Source of the DNA: Poecilobothrus nobilitatus
Taxonomy: Eukaryota > Arthropoda > Insecta > Diptera > Dolichopodidae
Direction: 5' to 3'
DNA length: 64,000 nucleotides
Assembly (NCBI GenBank): GCA_947095535.1
Contig: OX352773.1
Location: forward strand, 73,302,591-73,366,590
Of the stretch, positions 11,453 through 24,008 are shown in pieces. The position numbers and the translations under genes were made by a program. Position 1 is the first letter of the stretch. Every line of letters starts with the position of its first letter. Under the pieces are notes generated by a model that worked only from the letters and a program-made list of their open reading frames with translations, ran no database searches and was not told where the DNA came from.

Positions 11453-14280
11453 AGTATAAAAATTTTGTATTAAAGTCGACTTTTTTTTTTATATTGAACA
11501 CATGTAAAGAATATTTTAAAAATTTTGTAAAAAGAATTTTAAAAATATTTATTATCAAAAAATCTTAATTTTTTTTTTTTTTTATTTTATTTTATGTTTT
11601 TTTTTTTTTTTCTGTTTTTTAATAATTTTCTTTTATTTTTTTTTTTTGAATTAATTAAAATTTAAATTGTGATCGTTTTTTGTACGATTTTCCATCCCAT
11701 CATTATAAGAATTAATTTTTTTTAAATAATTCTTATTTTATTAGTTCTATATATTATATTAAATATAAATAAAATGAAAAATCTTGTAAATAAAATAAAA
11801 ATAAATTTAAATAAATAAATTAAGTATAATAATAATATCTAATCAATAAATTAAATTAAAAAGAAAAAAAAAAAAAAGAAAAACACAAACAAAATAAAAT
11901 TAATAAATAATTTTATTTAATTGATTAAATATTTAAAATCAAATAAAATAAAAAGTCTTTAAATAAATCTTATTAGATAAAAATATAAATAAATAATTAA
12001 AATAAATAATTAAAGTAAAAAAAATTAATAAATAAATAAAATATAAAAAAAAACAGCAAAAAAAAAAAAAAAAATATTTCTAAAGAAAATTTAAAATTAG
12101 TCACAAAATATTAATGGGACTTATAATTGAAAACGTATCCGTACAACGTCAATGTAACTTTATGTTAACCGGCAATAGTTTATTGGCAAAAAAAAATTTT
12201 TTTTTTTTTCTTTTATATATAATTATTTTTTTTTCCAAAACGTTTTACCAATTCATTATATTAATTTTGTACTGATTTGTTATTTAACTTTAATTTAAGG
12301 TTGAGAATTTATTTGAAAAAAACTTTTTTTAACTAAATTTTTTACTTTAATTTTTATATATTCTATACAACTATTTGAATTCCTTAAATCTGAAAAAAAA
12401 AAAAGATTTCGAAAAAAAATCGTTTATTTTTAAATCATAATAAATCGATTACGTTTTCTCAATCTCGTTTTTGATCATAAGCCCCAATAATTCTTATTAT
12501 GATAATAATTGTATAACGTAATATTCTTATATTTTTAATTTTATTTATTATACATAACATAATATAAATATATATATATATATTAATATATATATATTTT
12601 CTTTTTTGTTATAATAGAATTAAATAATAATAAATATTAAATATAGAAAAAAAAAAAAATTAAATTAAATTAAATTAAATTTAATAATAAAAAAATAAAA
12701 ATTAAAAAAGTAAAAAAAAATAAAACAAAAACAAGTGATGCATCATCATAGCAATATACATAATCACATGTTATTTAGTTAATATAAATATTTATTTTAA
12801 ATATATATATATATGTATTTTTTTTATTTTTTATTCTTAATTTTTAAATTTTTCCTAATTTTTTTTTTTTTTTAATTTTTTTTTTTAATAGGTATTTTTA
12901 GCATTTAAGTTTTAATACTTCCATTTTTAAATATTTATTCAATAAAAACAAAATAAAAAAAAAACAAACCAAAATAAAACAAAAAAATGCAAAAAACAAA
13001 AAAAAATTTTAAAATTCTAAGGAAATTATAAACAAAAAAAAAAATTAATAATAAAAAAGTTATATATATAAATACATATATTAAAATCATCGATCTCAAT
13101 GAAAATTTAAAATCTTTAACACAAAACAAAACAAAAAAAATAAAAAAAAACAAATATTGAAAACGAAAATTTTATTATTAGATTAAAAAAAAAAAAAACA
13201 CAAAAAAAAAACTAATTATATCTGGAATTTTTTTCTGCCAAAATCTATCTAAGAAATATATATATAACAAAAAAAAAAAAAGAAGCAAAATACATACATA
13301 TATATATAAATTAATAAAACGAAACAAAAAACCTCCATTATTAGTTTATTATTACATATTAATATATATATATATATTATTATTATTATTACATTATATT
13401 ATTAATATAATTATATGATTATTATTATTAATTTATAATTAATTAATATTATAATTAAGTAAAAAGAAAAACAAAAACAAAAAAATTTGGATTTAAAAAA
13501 TCTTATAAATTAAATATTATTTCTTATTATTTATAAATAATAAAAAGAAAAAAAAAAAAACAAAACACAAAACTTTAAAAGAAAAGTATATATATATATA
13601 TAGAAATAAAAACAAAAAAAAAAAAAAATAAATAAAAAAATAAAAAAAAAAATATTAAAAAAAAATAAAACATGAATTTAAGAAAAATAAAAATTATCAT
13701 ATTAAAAAAGAAAATTAAAAAAAAAAATAAATATAGTCGTTTTCTTCTTAAAAAAAAAACAAAAAACACTTAAAAAAAAAGCAGCCAACCAAAAAACAAT
13801 AAAACATTTTTTATTATACATTTTAATCCTGCGGATGGATGGATTATATGTATACGTATATAATAACAATCACATTTAATGGTTATTTAACTTAAGTAGA
13901 AAAAAACATTATTAGATAGTAAACCTAAAGAGTCACTCATTTTGAGCTGTCATATTTTTAAATCTGAAAATTATTTCGGTATTTACCATTCGACTCATTT
14001 AACTGGCCTAAAACTTTTTCAACAGAATTTGCTCAATTCTCTCTCATAAGAGGGCATAGTAAATTTTGATGTCTTTGGAGTTTGGACCAAATTATAGATA
14101 TTGTAATTTGTAATATGTAGTTTAATAACACTCTCTTTTTACTAAACCTAAATCAATTTCTTACAACAAAAACTATAATTTAGAAAAACAAGTAGAAACT
14201 ACTTCCCTTTATTTTCATTTCCAATATTGTATAAAAAAAAAAACTATATTAGAAAGAAAGAGTAGAAAACATGGTTACAT
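11453..14280. other. Low-complexity AT-rich intergenic/possible distal 3' UTR
   Basis: There is no gene. Content is A and T homopolymers, ATTAA pentamer repeats (12658-12683), AT dinucleotide runs (about 12567-12597 and 13365-13378) and ATT repeats. Small predicted frames here are poly-Phe or poly-Lys artefacts. A more complex patch at 13830-14060 was examined without finding a known element. Confidence 0.6.
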
Positions 14281-14283
14281 TTG

Positions 14284-14478
14284 TATTTTTACAATGCTTT
14301 TTAACGGTAGCTGCCCACTGAAATTGTTTAAGAAGATAGCAGTGTATTTACAATGCTTTTTAACGATAGCTGCCGAGTGAAATTGTTTATGTATTAGTTA
14401 TCAATGTAATCGAATAGGAATCGAAATCAGTTTTTTTAAAATAAATTTTTATATAGCTGCCCAGTGAAATATTTATTA
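14284..14478. repeat. 59-bp tandem duplication with a third partial copy
   Basis: The unit ACAATGCTTTTTAACGGTAG plus CTGCCCACTGAAATTGTTTA begins at 14291 and recurs at 14350 with a few substitutions, a period of 59 bp. The motif TAGCTGCCCAGTGAAAT recurs at 14453. The same TAGCTGCCCACT motif occurs inverted at about 38021-38034. Confidence 0.75.
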
Positions 14479-14802
14479 ATTGAGTTTCACTACCAAATCA
14501 TTTCATTTTATTTTTTTTTATCTTTCTTTCAACAACAACAAATCTTATTACTACCCCGTTCTTACAATTTAAATAAATTTATGTATATGAATGTGTTTGG
14601 TTAGCAAGAAAATTTTATGGTCACGTGGTAAGTGTAACTACTTATTGTAATAGATATATTTTGCTTTGCACTTTGTTGATTTGATATAATAAATTTACGG
14701 CATAATAAGAAAAATCAAATCATAATTGAAATCAAAACGAAAAAAAATACTGCTAATCCGTTGTAGTAAGAAAATTAAAGGTACAAAAATTGAGTATACA
14801 AG

Positions 14803-15216
14803 CATACTTCGTTTAGCGCTGAACAAGATGCATTCCTGACAAAGGAGAATTAATAAAAATAGCGTTTATAGAGGCATTATTTGTACTGAAATGTACGGGG
14901 TTCCGTTCATTCTACAATTTTGAGATATGAAAGCAAATTTTAAGAATAAAGATAAATTTTGACAACATATAATTTTAATAAGTATTCTATTTTAACTGGA
15001 AAATTAGAATAAGAATAAATAAATTTTTTAAGAAATAAATTAGAATTCAATAAAAAAAAACAAAAAAAAAAAAACATGTGATAAAAAAATGAGTAATAAA
15101 AATAAAATTTTTAAAAACCTTAAGAAATATTAAAATAATTTTGAAAAAATTGATCAATTCCATATTGAATAGATTCTATATCGGCTATAACAAAACAGCC
15201 CTAAACGAAGTAGTGT
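14803..15216. mobile_element. Possible MITE with TACTTCGTTTAGSGCTG ends
   Basis: TACTTCGTTTAGCGCTG at 14805-14821 is matched, inverted with one mismatch, by CAGCCCTAAACGAAGTA at 15196-15212. A second, diverged copy of the end lies just outside the right end (GTTAAACGAATTATGCC). The interior of about 370 bp has no ORF. Confidence 0.45.
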
Positions 15217-16026
15217 TAAACGAATTATGCCTATATATGTGTAATTAATTAGCATTTTTAGTTTTGTTAAATATTTTAGACTATATACAAAGATGTTTTT
15301 ATTTACTTTCTTATTCGAGAAATTAAAAGACTAAATCACAATCATAAAACTTATTAATCTATTTGCTGATTGTATTATATAATGGTGATTGTTTTGACAT
15401 TTTTGAGTCTTTTATTTTGAGTCGCTTTATTGATATTTTTTAACTTATATAACCAATTAGATACAATTAGTCACAGTTACATCAATTTAGTCGGATGTAA
15501 CAGAAAAATAATATAAAGAATATTGTAATAAACATTGGACATTTTGTAGAGCATTTAATTTTTTTATGAATTTTATGAATATGCTAAATTGTTAGCTAAA
15601 GCTATCTATTTCTTATTAGCTAAAACAACAACCAATTTATGAAATGTATAGCATATCTTTAGATATTTTTTAAAAAAACCTTTAATTTAAGATCTATATT
15701 ATATTTTGCTTTTGAAACTATGAAGTCGAATTTTTCATAATTTGAGAGTAGGTAATAATTGAATAGGATTTGATTTGATTACATACATCCGTACTAAATT
15801 TTAAATTTCATTTCACATTAGAACGTGTTGCTAGGCTTAATTAAATCTTAAATCTCAAAATGGAATTTCAGGAGTTTACAAACAAGTAGATTAATTGTCA
15901 AATATAATTTTTATCAATAATCATTACAAATAAGGTTGTCACGTATTGGAAAATTAATTATCAATCTTTAAAATTGTAAGTAAGCGTTCAAGCGTAAGTT
16001 CAGTGGCGATTCGAAATGGCGAAACG
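15217..16026. other. Intergenic, nothing recognised
   Basis: AT-rich DNA of somewhat higher complexity than its surroundings. No ORF, RNA gene or repeat was recognised. Confidence 0.5.
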
Positions 16027-16035
16027 CTATAATTT

Positions 16036-16217
16036 AATTTTTTTTTTTTTTTAATGTGGACATAAATCTGGACAGGAAATTGCACAGCCTTTCCTGTTCA
16101 GACGTGACTGTAAATGTCGTAAGCGGAAATAACGACGTTTGTGGAATTCGAACCCACACTCCGTCGGGTTTTAGAGCGTTATTTATACGCTCTTATCTAC
16201 TAGGACACCGAGGCCCC
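16036..16217 (-). mobile_element. tRNA-derived SINE, copy A
   Basis: On the minus strand it reads GGGGCCTCGGTGTCCTAGTAG (head, box A), GGTTCGAATTCC (box B), the common body and a poly(A) tail. It is flanked by a 9-bp target-site duplication CTATAATTT (16027-16035 and 16218-16226). The body hairpin ACAGGAAA/TTTCCTGT is perfect. Confidence 0.92.
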
Positions 16218-16226
16218 CTATAATTT

Positions 16227-17887
16227 GATTTAAATCAATTAAAAATAATAAAATGAAATATGTATTTGATATCACATACATACATATGTATAAATACTCT
16301 AAAGATTATAAATATACGAATAAAATTACATATATACCTAAACCATACCACTTTAATTTTAAATATAAAAAAAAAACAAAATTTTCAATTTGCAAACATG
16401 CAGAAATGCAAAAGAATTGTGCAACTAAATCGTATCCTTTATAACTATTTTTTTTCTTTTTTTTTTTTTGTTTGATCACTTTTATTTTAATCTTCTTTTT
16501 TTTTTCTGGTTCCAATTCTAACTAAAAATATCTACAAATCAAATAACAATATTTTATATAACACCATAACTATAAAAAAAAAAAAAATTATACAGAAAAT
16601 TAATTACAAAATAAAATAAACATATCTAAAAAAAAACGTCCTAATACAATTTCCAATATATTTTCTATTATTCAAATATATAATATATAATACATACTAG
16701 TACATACATATGTATATCTATATAATATTATCTATATTCTATGTATGTAATATTATTTAACTACTTTACTTTCCAAATAAACATATATTTATATATACAT
16801 CAAATATTGGATTTAAATATACTTTTATCTATAGATACTTACATAATATTATACAATATCTATCTATTGTTAAAGATAAAATAATATTACACCATTATCA
16901 TTAAATATTTATGGATACATATATATTGTTTGAAACAAAATAGAAATTAGAAATAGATAGTATATAGGTATGTACAGTAAAAATATTTTCTGAAGGAATT
17001 ATTTGAAAAATAAAATATCTACCAAAAAAAAAAAACAAAAAATCAAAATTTTATGTAAGAAAAACATTCACCACCCACGAACGGAAATTGAGCGGAATGA
17101 AAAACTCATTTCTTTATTCATTTAATGCTCCATTAAGCATCTTTTAATATTATTTGCTACTTTGTGTGCTTTAACTCTTCTTAAACTAAATATTATAATA
17201 TAAATTGTATATATATATATATAGATATATTATGTATATAATATATAAATACATTTTATATATATCAATTTACAATTGTACATATACAATAATATTTAAT
17301 ATATATAGAATATATATATATTTGTTTATAGATTATACTGACATCATAGACATATTTATATTATATGTATGTAGCAAGTGTTAAAGCTTAAATAATTTGT
17401 TGATTAATCGAAGTGTCTGGACACCTTGGCTAGTACCCTATTTAATTTTTCATTTTCATTTTTTTTTTTTTTTTTTTTTCATTTTTCTTATTTTTGTCGT
17501 TTTCTATATTTTGTTCATGGTTATTTTTTTTGTTGTTATTTTTTATTGTTGTTTTTATTTTAGTTACTTCTTAAGTGTGGTTTTTTTTTTTTTTGGGTGT
17601 TGCTTTTGTTTTTTTTAAGACTAAGAAAGAATCATGTGGAGAAATGAATTGAAACTTATTACTTTTAAATATAGTTTACAAAATATACTGTAATGGACAA
17701 AACAAGTGATAGTATAGAGAGTGATATATACTTAATACTTCATTTTATCTTATAAATTTTTATATAATACGATGTAAAAAGGAAAATTAATTATGAAAAC
17801 TACATAAACAAGATATATAAGATATACGACATTCGATACGTTTTAATTTGTTTGAGCCTTGATTTGGATTTCAATTTAAATTAATAT
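16227..17887. other. Intergenic low-complexity AT DNA
   Basis: No gene. Poly(A/T) runs, TATATA repeats around 17204-17330 and T-rich stretches (17459-17620) generate spurious poly-Phe frames. Confidence 0.6.
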
Positions 17888-18600
17888 AAGGGTGTTTCCC
17901 ACTGGATGGTCTTCCCTGAAATGGGTGATCGGACATGTTGAAACGAACAGAAAATTGTATTGGAGGGGTGTCTATTTTGAACCCTTTTCGAGATATGAGG
18001 GGTTAAAGATGTTTTATCGATTTTTCATAAAAAAATCTATAACTTTTGAACGGCTTGCTATAGAGTATAGAAAGATAAAAAAAATACATTTTTCAGAGTA
18101 AGTTGTCAGCTTTAATTTTTGTGTACTAATGCTCCCATATTATAAAAGTTACAAAACTATGAAGGTTCAAAATGATTTAAAATGAAAAAATTATGTTTCA
18201 AACTCAATTTTCTTTTGAAACACCCTGTATTTGGAGTACTTTTTATAGCATATTTCGAAACAGCTTTTTAAGCCCTATAATTAGTACCTAATAACTTTTT
18301 CTCTATCTCTAACCTTTTTTGAGATATGAAGAATATGAAAGTGTGTTATATGGCACAAAATGTGTTAACACACTTTTGAAAATAACATACTTTTTTATTG
18401 TGATTGAAAATAACACAGCGATTGAAAATTAAAGCTGACAACTTACTCTACAAAATGTATTTTTTTTTATCTTTCTACAGAAAGCCGTTCAAAAGTTATA
18501 AATTTTAAAACATCTTTAACCCCTCATACCTCGAAAACGGTGCAAAATAGACCCCCTCTCCAATACAATTTTCTGTTTTTTAGTTTTTTAAGAAAGCCTT
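17888..18600. mobile_element. Foldback element with 150-170 bp arms
   Basis: The left arm (17949-18119) and right arm (18424-18575) are long imperfect inverted copies. Both contain GAGGGGTTAAAGATGTTTTA and GTAAGTTGTCAGCTTTAATT (in inverted orientation in the right arm). The loop is about 300 bp. A 10-bp inverted pair AGGGTGTTTC / GAAACACCCT lies at 17888-17897 and 18217-18226. The frame at 17892-18101 is not a known protein. The element is non-coding and class unknown. Confidence 0.7.
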
Positions 18601-20029
18601 ATATAATTAAGAAAAGCCGTTAACACAATATTTTGAAATATAATATTGAAAATTTATTATATTCATGTCTTGCTTATTGATTAAATTTATACAGGTGTCC
18701 AAGTTACGGGTGCCAACAAATTACTAATGTTTAGTTTTTGACCTCTAACAAGGCGAATTTCAAACACTTTGTCTAAGACTTGCACTAATTTCAAAAGTTC
18801 TTTTTCTTTTCAAATTTTTTAGATTCGAATTTAAATTGGTGATACCCGTGATACGAAAAAACAAATTAATTGTTTTCATATAACTGTAAATTTAAATACT
18901 AAATTGGAAAATATTATATATAATTTTTATATTCATTTATAAAGTTTAAAAAGTTTTTGCCGTTTAAATTGAAAAACTATTTAGTAGAATTTACGATATA
19001 ATCATTTGAGGATAGAACTTTTTCCAACTTCGAGGAGTCGTAAGTCAGTAGTGAGTGGGGCGTCATAAAAAATTCTTTCATAACATTCTATTTTGAATGA
19101 GATTTATGGTTAAAATGCCATTACTTCATATCGTAAACCGTGTAGAACTTTTTTAAACAGTCAATCGGGCGGAGAAACGAACAAAATGAAATAAATAAGC
19201 AAATTTTTAAAACAAATTGTGAATAATGTGCTAAAAATCAGAAAAATATCAGGTTAAATAATTAAAAAAAATTATAGTTTTCATTTTTATTATTTGAAAA
19301 TTATCTGACATGGATATCCGTTTGACATGGATATATTGTCGTTGACAAACAAATATTTTTAAACACTATTTTCTATATTAAGGAAAATAAAAAATTATTC
19401 TACCTCATACATTAAATGAGTTTAAGGTCATATGTTTATGCGTGCAATTCCTTTTACTCCTGACTGTAGGGAAACAAATACTTTTAAGTTTAATTTTTCT
19501 GTCGAGTTTCAAAATTTTCAGGTAACAAAAAAAAAAAAGAAAAGAAAATTTTGCGCTCATTATAATTCTTTTATATCAAATAAAAAAAACATAAAAGACT
19601 TGTTCCAGTTAATTATATGATTATATTTACATACAATGCTATTGAATTTGGTTAATACTTTTTATTAGGCCTCATTTTATTAATAATTATTTATATTCTT
19701 GTCTCCTTTATCTAAACAGCTAACAATAACTTCAATAACTTCATATGGTATAAATTACAAAAAAAAAAAACGCTTTGAAAATGGATTTGAAACTTATAGA
19801 AAGTACAAATTAAAAAAAAACATATTTTTTATGATTTTAAATGCTTACTTCATTTCTGTTTTTTAAATTTAATATTTTTTTTTGCTTAAGAAATTGTATA
19901 TAGTAATTATCTTATATTAATTATCTTTATGTAGAGTTTCAGGTAACTTGAAGTAAAGTCAAATGAAAAAAACAGGTAAATTAGTTTAATTTATCTTTTA
20001 AGTAGAGAATCAAAATCGCGGATTCTCTG
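18601..20029. other. Intergenic, mixed complexity
   Basis: No gene was recognised. A 16-bp near-direct duplication of GACATGGATAT lies at about 19307-19335. The remainder is AT-rich with poly(A) runs at 19529 and 19758. Confidence 0.5.
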
Positions 20030-20502
20030 ATTTTCTCGACATATATAATAAAGTTGATGTAAACTTGTTTCTTCAAGAAACCCGCCAAAAAATATCAGGG
20101 GCCGTTAAATCTAGGGAACAAGGTGGCCAACATTTTTTGAAATTATCCGGTCATCGAAAAGTTGCCCCAGAATTGCTATTGTCTCGCTTGTGGTATGAGC
20201 TGAAACCATATGTCAAGATTAGTGAGAACTACCGGACGTAAAAAATTTTCCAACATGGTCCTGTATACCATCCCAAAGACGGTTTCTGTTTCATTTTTTT
20301 ATTTCTGCTCAGTTTCATTTTTGAAGAAGTAATTGTCGCTGATGCGCTGTTTTCGGTTCTCCGTACCCCAAATTGGGCAGTTCTGTTTATTGACATATGC
20401 TTTTAAATGAGAATGTGCTAAATGGCTTATAATGCGATTGTTCAAAAAAAATGATCGTCCGGAAACATAATAAAATTCAATAATTTTTACACCTTCTTGC
20501 AC
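20030..20502 (-). pseudogene. Mariner/Tc1-superfamily transposase remnant
   Basis: Minus-strand frames carry successive catalytic-core motifs of an IS630-Tc1-mariner type transposase: AHSHLKAYVNKQNCPIWGTEN (20409-20350), ETIAILGQLFDDRIISKN (20190-20130), WPPCSLDLTAPDIF (20127-20086) and, in another frame, FLAGFLKKQVYIN. They lie in the right order but in different frames with stops between, and the region between VNKQN and ETIAIL is shortened. The first catalytic Asp, expected in SDEAH just before the first motif, reads SHLAH, so the key residue is lost. Family members have an N-terminal helix-turn-helix half that was not found here. It is dead. Terminal inverted repeats were not identified. 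Confidence 0.75.
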
Positions 20503-21445
20503 TGATTATGATGACATTATAAAATCTTATAAAATTCTTTAACATCTGCAGAAAAAAAAATAAAATAAAAAACTTTAAAAATAAAAAAATTATAAGCATT
20601 TCAAATTATTCAGTCCAAGTTTTCACACTCTGTATAAAGATATTGAAAACTAAATTGTAAAAAATTATATAATTTTGATATTAATTTATAAATCTAAAAT
20701 AATTCCTGACATTGAGGTTTTCACATTGAAAAAACATTAGGAGGAAGAAGAGAATGTACACATGCCAAAATCTTCCATAGAAAATATTTTTTTAGAAAAT
20801 CTTTGATTAAATTTTGGTTGTAATTTTGAAAAGCTATTATAAAAATCTTAATAAGATTTTGCATATACATAAATTTACAATTGTTCTATGTAATCAGATG
20901 GAGCATACGAACGTGGTTGCCAAGACGCCTCACAACTACATTCTTACGAAAACGTATACATTTGTGTATACATATATAAATTTATTTAAAAGAAAGATAA
21001 ATTTAATTTGGCTTTATTTCAGGGATACCTGAGTGTCATATAATATAACAATCTTTTGTATATAATTTATGATAAATTATCATTCTTAAAAGTGTATTCA
21101 ATTTTAAAAGTTAAGGTTATAAAGCTCATATTAAATCTATATAGAACTCCTTTTATGGTCAATGATACTTGATATCAACGATATTATACTTGTTTTTTTT
21201 TTTTTTTAACTCAATCAATTGTGACTTTTGTTTCTGAATAATTTTTTTGATTTTAAGAAAAGTGTTCAAAGAGCAACTGTACAAATTTGTGTTTAATAAT
21301 CTTGAACAATGGCTACAGACGAATCAATCTGTCAGACAACTAATCAATCTACAACAATCAATACAGACAAGAAATTTAGTTAAATTTATGATGTTCAAGA
21401 AACTGTAGGGCCTACATATGTTTGAAAATAAACGCACGTCTCAAC
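20503..21445. other. Intergenic, nothing recognised
   Basis: AT-rich sequence with no supportable gene. A 72-codon frame at 20814-21032 has no recognisable similarity. Confidence 0.5.
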
Positions 21446-21453
21446 TATATGAT

Positions 21454-21644
21454 TTTTTTTTTGTTTAATGCATTTATCTGCCACATAAATCTGGACAGGA
21501 AATTACACAGCTTTTCCTGTTCAGGCGTGGCTGTAAATGTCGTAAGGGGGAATAACTCTTACGACGTGTGTGAGATTCGAACCAACACTCCCTAGACGTT
21601 TACACCGTATTTTATACGCTCTTACCCACTAGGCCACTGAGGCA
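21454..21644 (-). mobile_element. tRNA-derived SINE, copy B
   Basis: The minus strand has a head starting at 21643, box A TGGCCTAGTGGG, box B GGTTCGAATCTC and the full body. Hairpins GTCGTAAG/CTTACGAC and ACAGGAAA/TTTCCTGT are both intact. Target-site duplication TATATGAT is at 21446-21453 and 21645-21652. Confidence 0.92.
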
Positions 21645-21652
21645 TATATGAT

Positions 21653-23599
21653 CTTTATATTATAAGAAATTTGAAAAATTGTTTTGGATAACAAATTTTA
21701 ATAAAAAATATAAAAAAATCAAATGATTGAAATTATGAATATGTACATATATATTTAATTTTGTTCTATATTCAATAGATTTTTATAACGTTGTACCTTA
21801 AAAAACCAATTACAATTTTTCCATAAACTATACTTCTATCAGATTTTTATAAAATTCCATCGAAAATGGCTGAAAGCAAATGTGCGAAAAGACAATATTA
21901 GACAAAGACAATATTCAAAAAGAATTCAAATCGAAAAAACGGATTTTTAAGAAAGTATAATATTTTGTTTATGATAATATTACAGGATAAAAACAAAGCC
22001 AATTCAAGGACCACAATTTACTTTACATAACAATATTACTATATAGGATTATTCACTAATCGGTACTAATTAGTCTTGTAAAAGCACAAAATTTTGCAAC
22101 AGTTAAAGTGCAAGTGTGTAAAAAAAGTGCAAGTCCCATCGGACATTTCGTTTTTTTGTTTTTGTGGGATTTTGTGTCTTAGAATGGTAAAAGTTTGCAT
22201 GAAACTTTTGTGTTATTTTAATCAGTCAGAAACTCTATGGAATTTTAATTATCGGGAGTATTAACCTTCCACCTTCTGTTTTTTTTATATATTTATGTTT
22301 ATTTCATAAAATTTCTTTTTTAATAATAATCACAAAAATTTAAATCTCCAATTGTTATGGAAAGAACACAGCTATTAGCGACATCTTTTATTCAATTTTT
22401 GACAGTTAAATCAAAAGTCATAAGTATAGCAAATATATTTTAAAACACAAATTTCGCTACGATCCTTTATGACATGGTGCAAAAATGTATATTTTTTTAC
22501 AACCATTATAGCAAATATTTTCACCAACTCGTCAATACGTCCCGACCATTTCGTAATTTATATGAATATATTTCCATTAACAGGGCCTAAAAAGCCCTAT
22601 TAAATGAATTATTATGTTATGTATAGTGTTTTATTTGATTGTTTTAAATAGAATAAAAAAATTTTATATACTATACTTATGTATATAAAAATAAAAAATT
22701 AAAAAAGTTTTAATAATTATATACGAGTATAACATTTTTATATGTATATATATATACATATCTATATATAATTTATAATATTCGAAATTTATACAAAATA
22801 CTTGTAATTAAAAGTACATTTACTATCAAAAAAATTTTTTTTCTCACTTTTTTTTTTTTATAAAAAACAAAATATAAAAAAATTCAAATTCAAACATTGA
22901 AAGGCGTGAAATATATTTGGAACATATCCAAAAAAAAAAAAAAAAATTTTTATTAAGTTATTTTTTAAATGTAAAACATAAAATACATTTTTTATTTTAT
23001 TATTTTTTTTTACAACTAATAGACGCCGAACTAATATCTGCAAATAATTTATTATTTTATAAATTCATAATAATTAATTAAACAAAGTCTAATTTAACAG
23101 AGAAAAAAAAAACAAAAAAATTATTATATTACGACAATTTTATTAATTTTTTAAGAAATTCATCATAAAATACGGTATATACATTGGTATATACATTAAA
23201 TTGATTTTAATTAATATATTCTTCTTTTTTAATTTTGCATAAGTAAAAGTTATCAAATTTTGTGAGCTGTAAAAGTTTTAAAAATTAAAATTTTTGACCT
23301 AAAAACGACTGGAACAAATGTACAGTCAAAAGGGTCTGTGGACAGTCTCTCTATTCTATAATAGTCTTTTGGTCTAAAATATCAACTGCAGAGATAGATA
23401 AAACTTAAATATACTGCACACAAGTTTTAAATATTTTTAAAAATGAGAGAATTGATGTTATAAAATAATTGATGCCGAATTAAGAAAATTTTTTAGAATA
23501 ACCTTCCTTGCAGCCATAATATATTCAGTAACAATATAATTTATTTAAAATGTACAGAGATGACGTGAAACCATAAAAGAAAAACGCCTAAGTATTAAT
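21653..23599. other. Intergenic, nothing recognised
   Basis: AT-rich DNA with poly(A/T) runs and TATATGTATATA motifs (22741-22770). No gene or element was identified. Confidence 0.5.
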
Positions 23600-23607
23600 G
23601 CTAATTT

Positions 23608-23799
23608 TTTTTTTTTTATAATTCATTTCTCTGCCATATAAATGTGGACAGTAAATTTAACAGCCTTTCCTGTTCAGGCGTGACTGTAAATGTCGTAAGG
23701 TCGAATAATTCTTACGACGTGTGTGGGATTCGAACTCACACTCCCTCGGTGTTTACAGCGTATTTTATACGCTCTTACCCACTAGGCTACTGAGGCCCC
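23608..23799 (-). mobile_element. tRNA-derived SINE, copy C
   Basis: Minus-strand head GGGGCCTCAGTAGCCTAGTG carries a good box A. Box B is GAGTTCGAATCCC. The spacer hairpin GCGTATAAAATACGC is intact. The likely target-site duplication is GCTAATTT (23600-23607 and 23808-23815). Confidence 0.9.
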
Positions 23800-23828
23800 T
23801 TTTTAACGCTAATTTAAAAGTATGATTT

Positions 23829-23998
23829 TTTTTTTTTTTTTTAGTTCATTCCCCTGCCCCATAAATGTGACAAAACAATTACCCAGTCTTTTCTTTTCAG
23901 GCGTGGCTATAAAATAATGTCGAAAGGGGAATTAAATTATTTTTAGGATGTTTGTGGAATTCGAATCCACACTCCCCAGTAAAGACCACGGAGCCCCC
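23829..23998 (-). mobile_element. tRNA-derived SINE, copy D (diverged, deleted head)
   Basis: This copy has the same orientation and sits 29 bp from copy C. About 40 bases between box A and box B are missing, so the head cannot form a tRNA-like promoter. Box B GATTCGAATTCC and part of the body remain. Likely target-site duplication AGTATRATTT is at 23819-23828 and 23999-24008, with one mismatch. Confidence 0.82.
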
Positions 23999-24008
23999 AG
24001 TATAATTT

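Noticed and set aside
18690..18860. Inverted pair ACGGGTGCCA / TGATACCCGT
   Set aside because: The match is short and imperfect, with no flanking structure.
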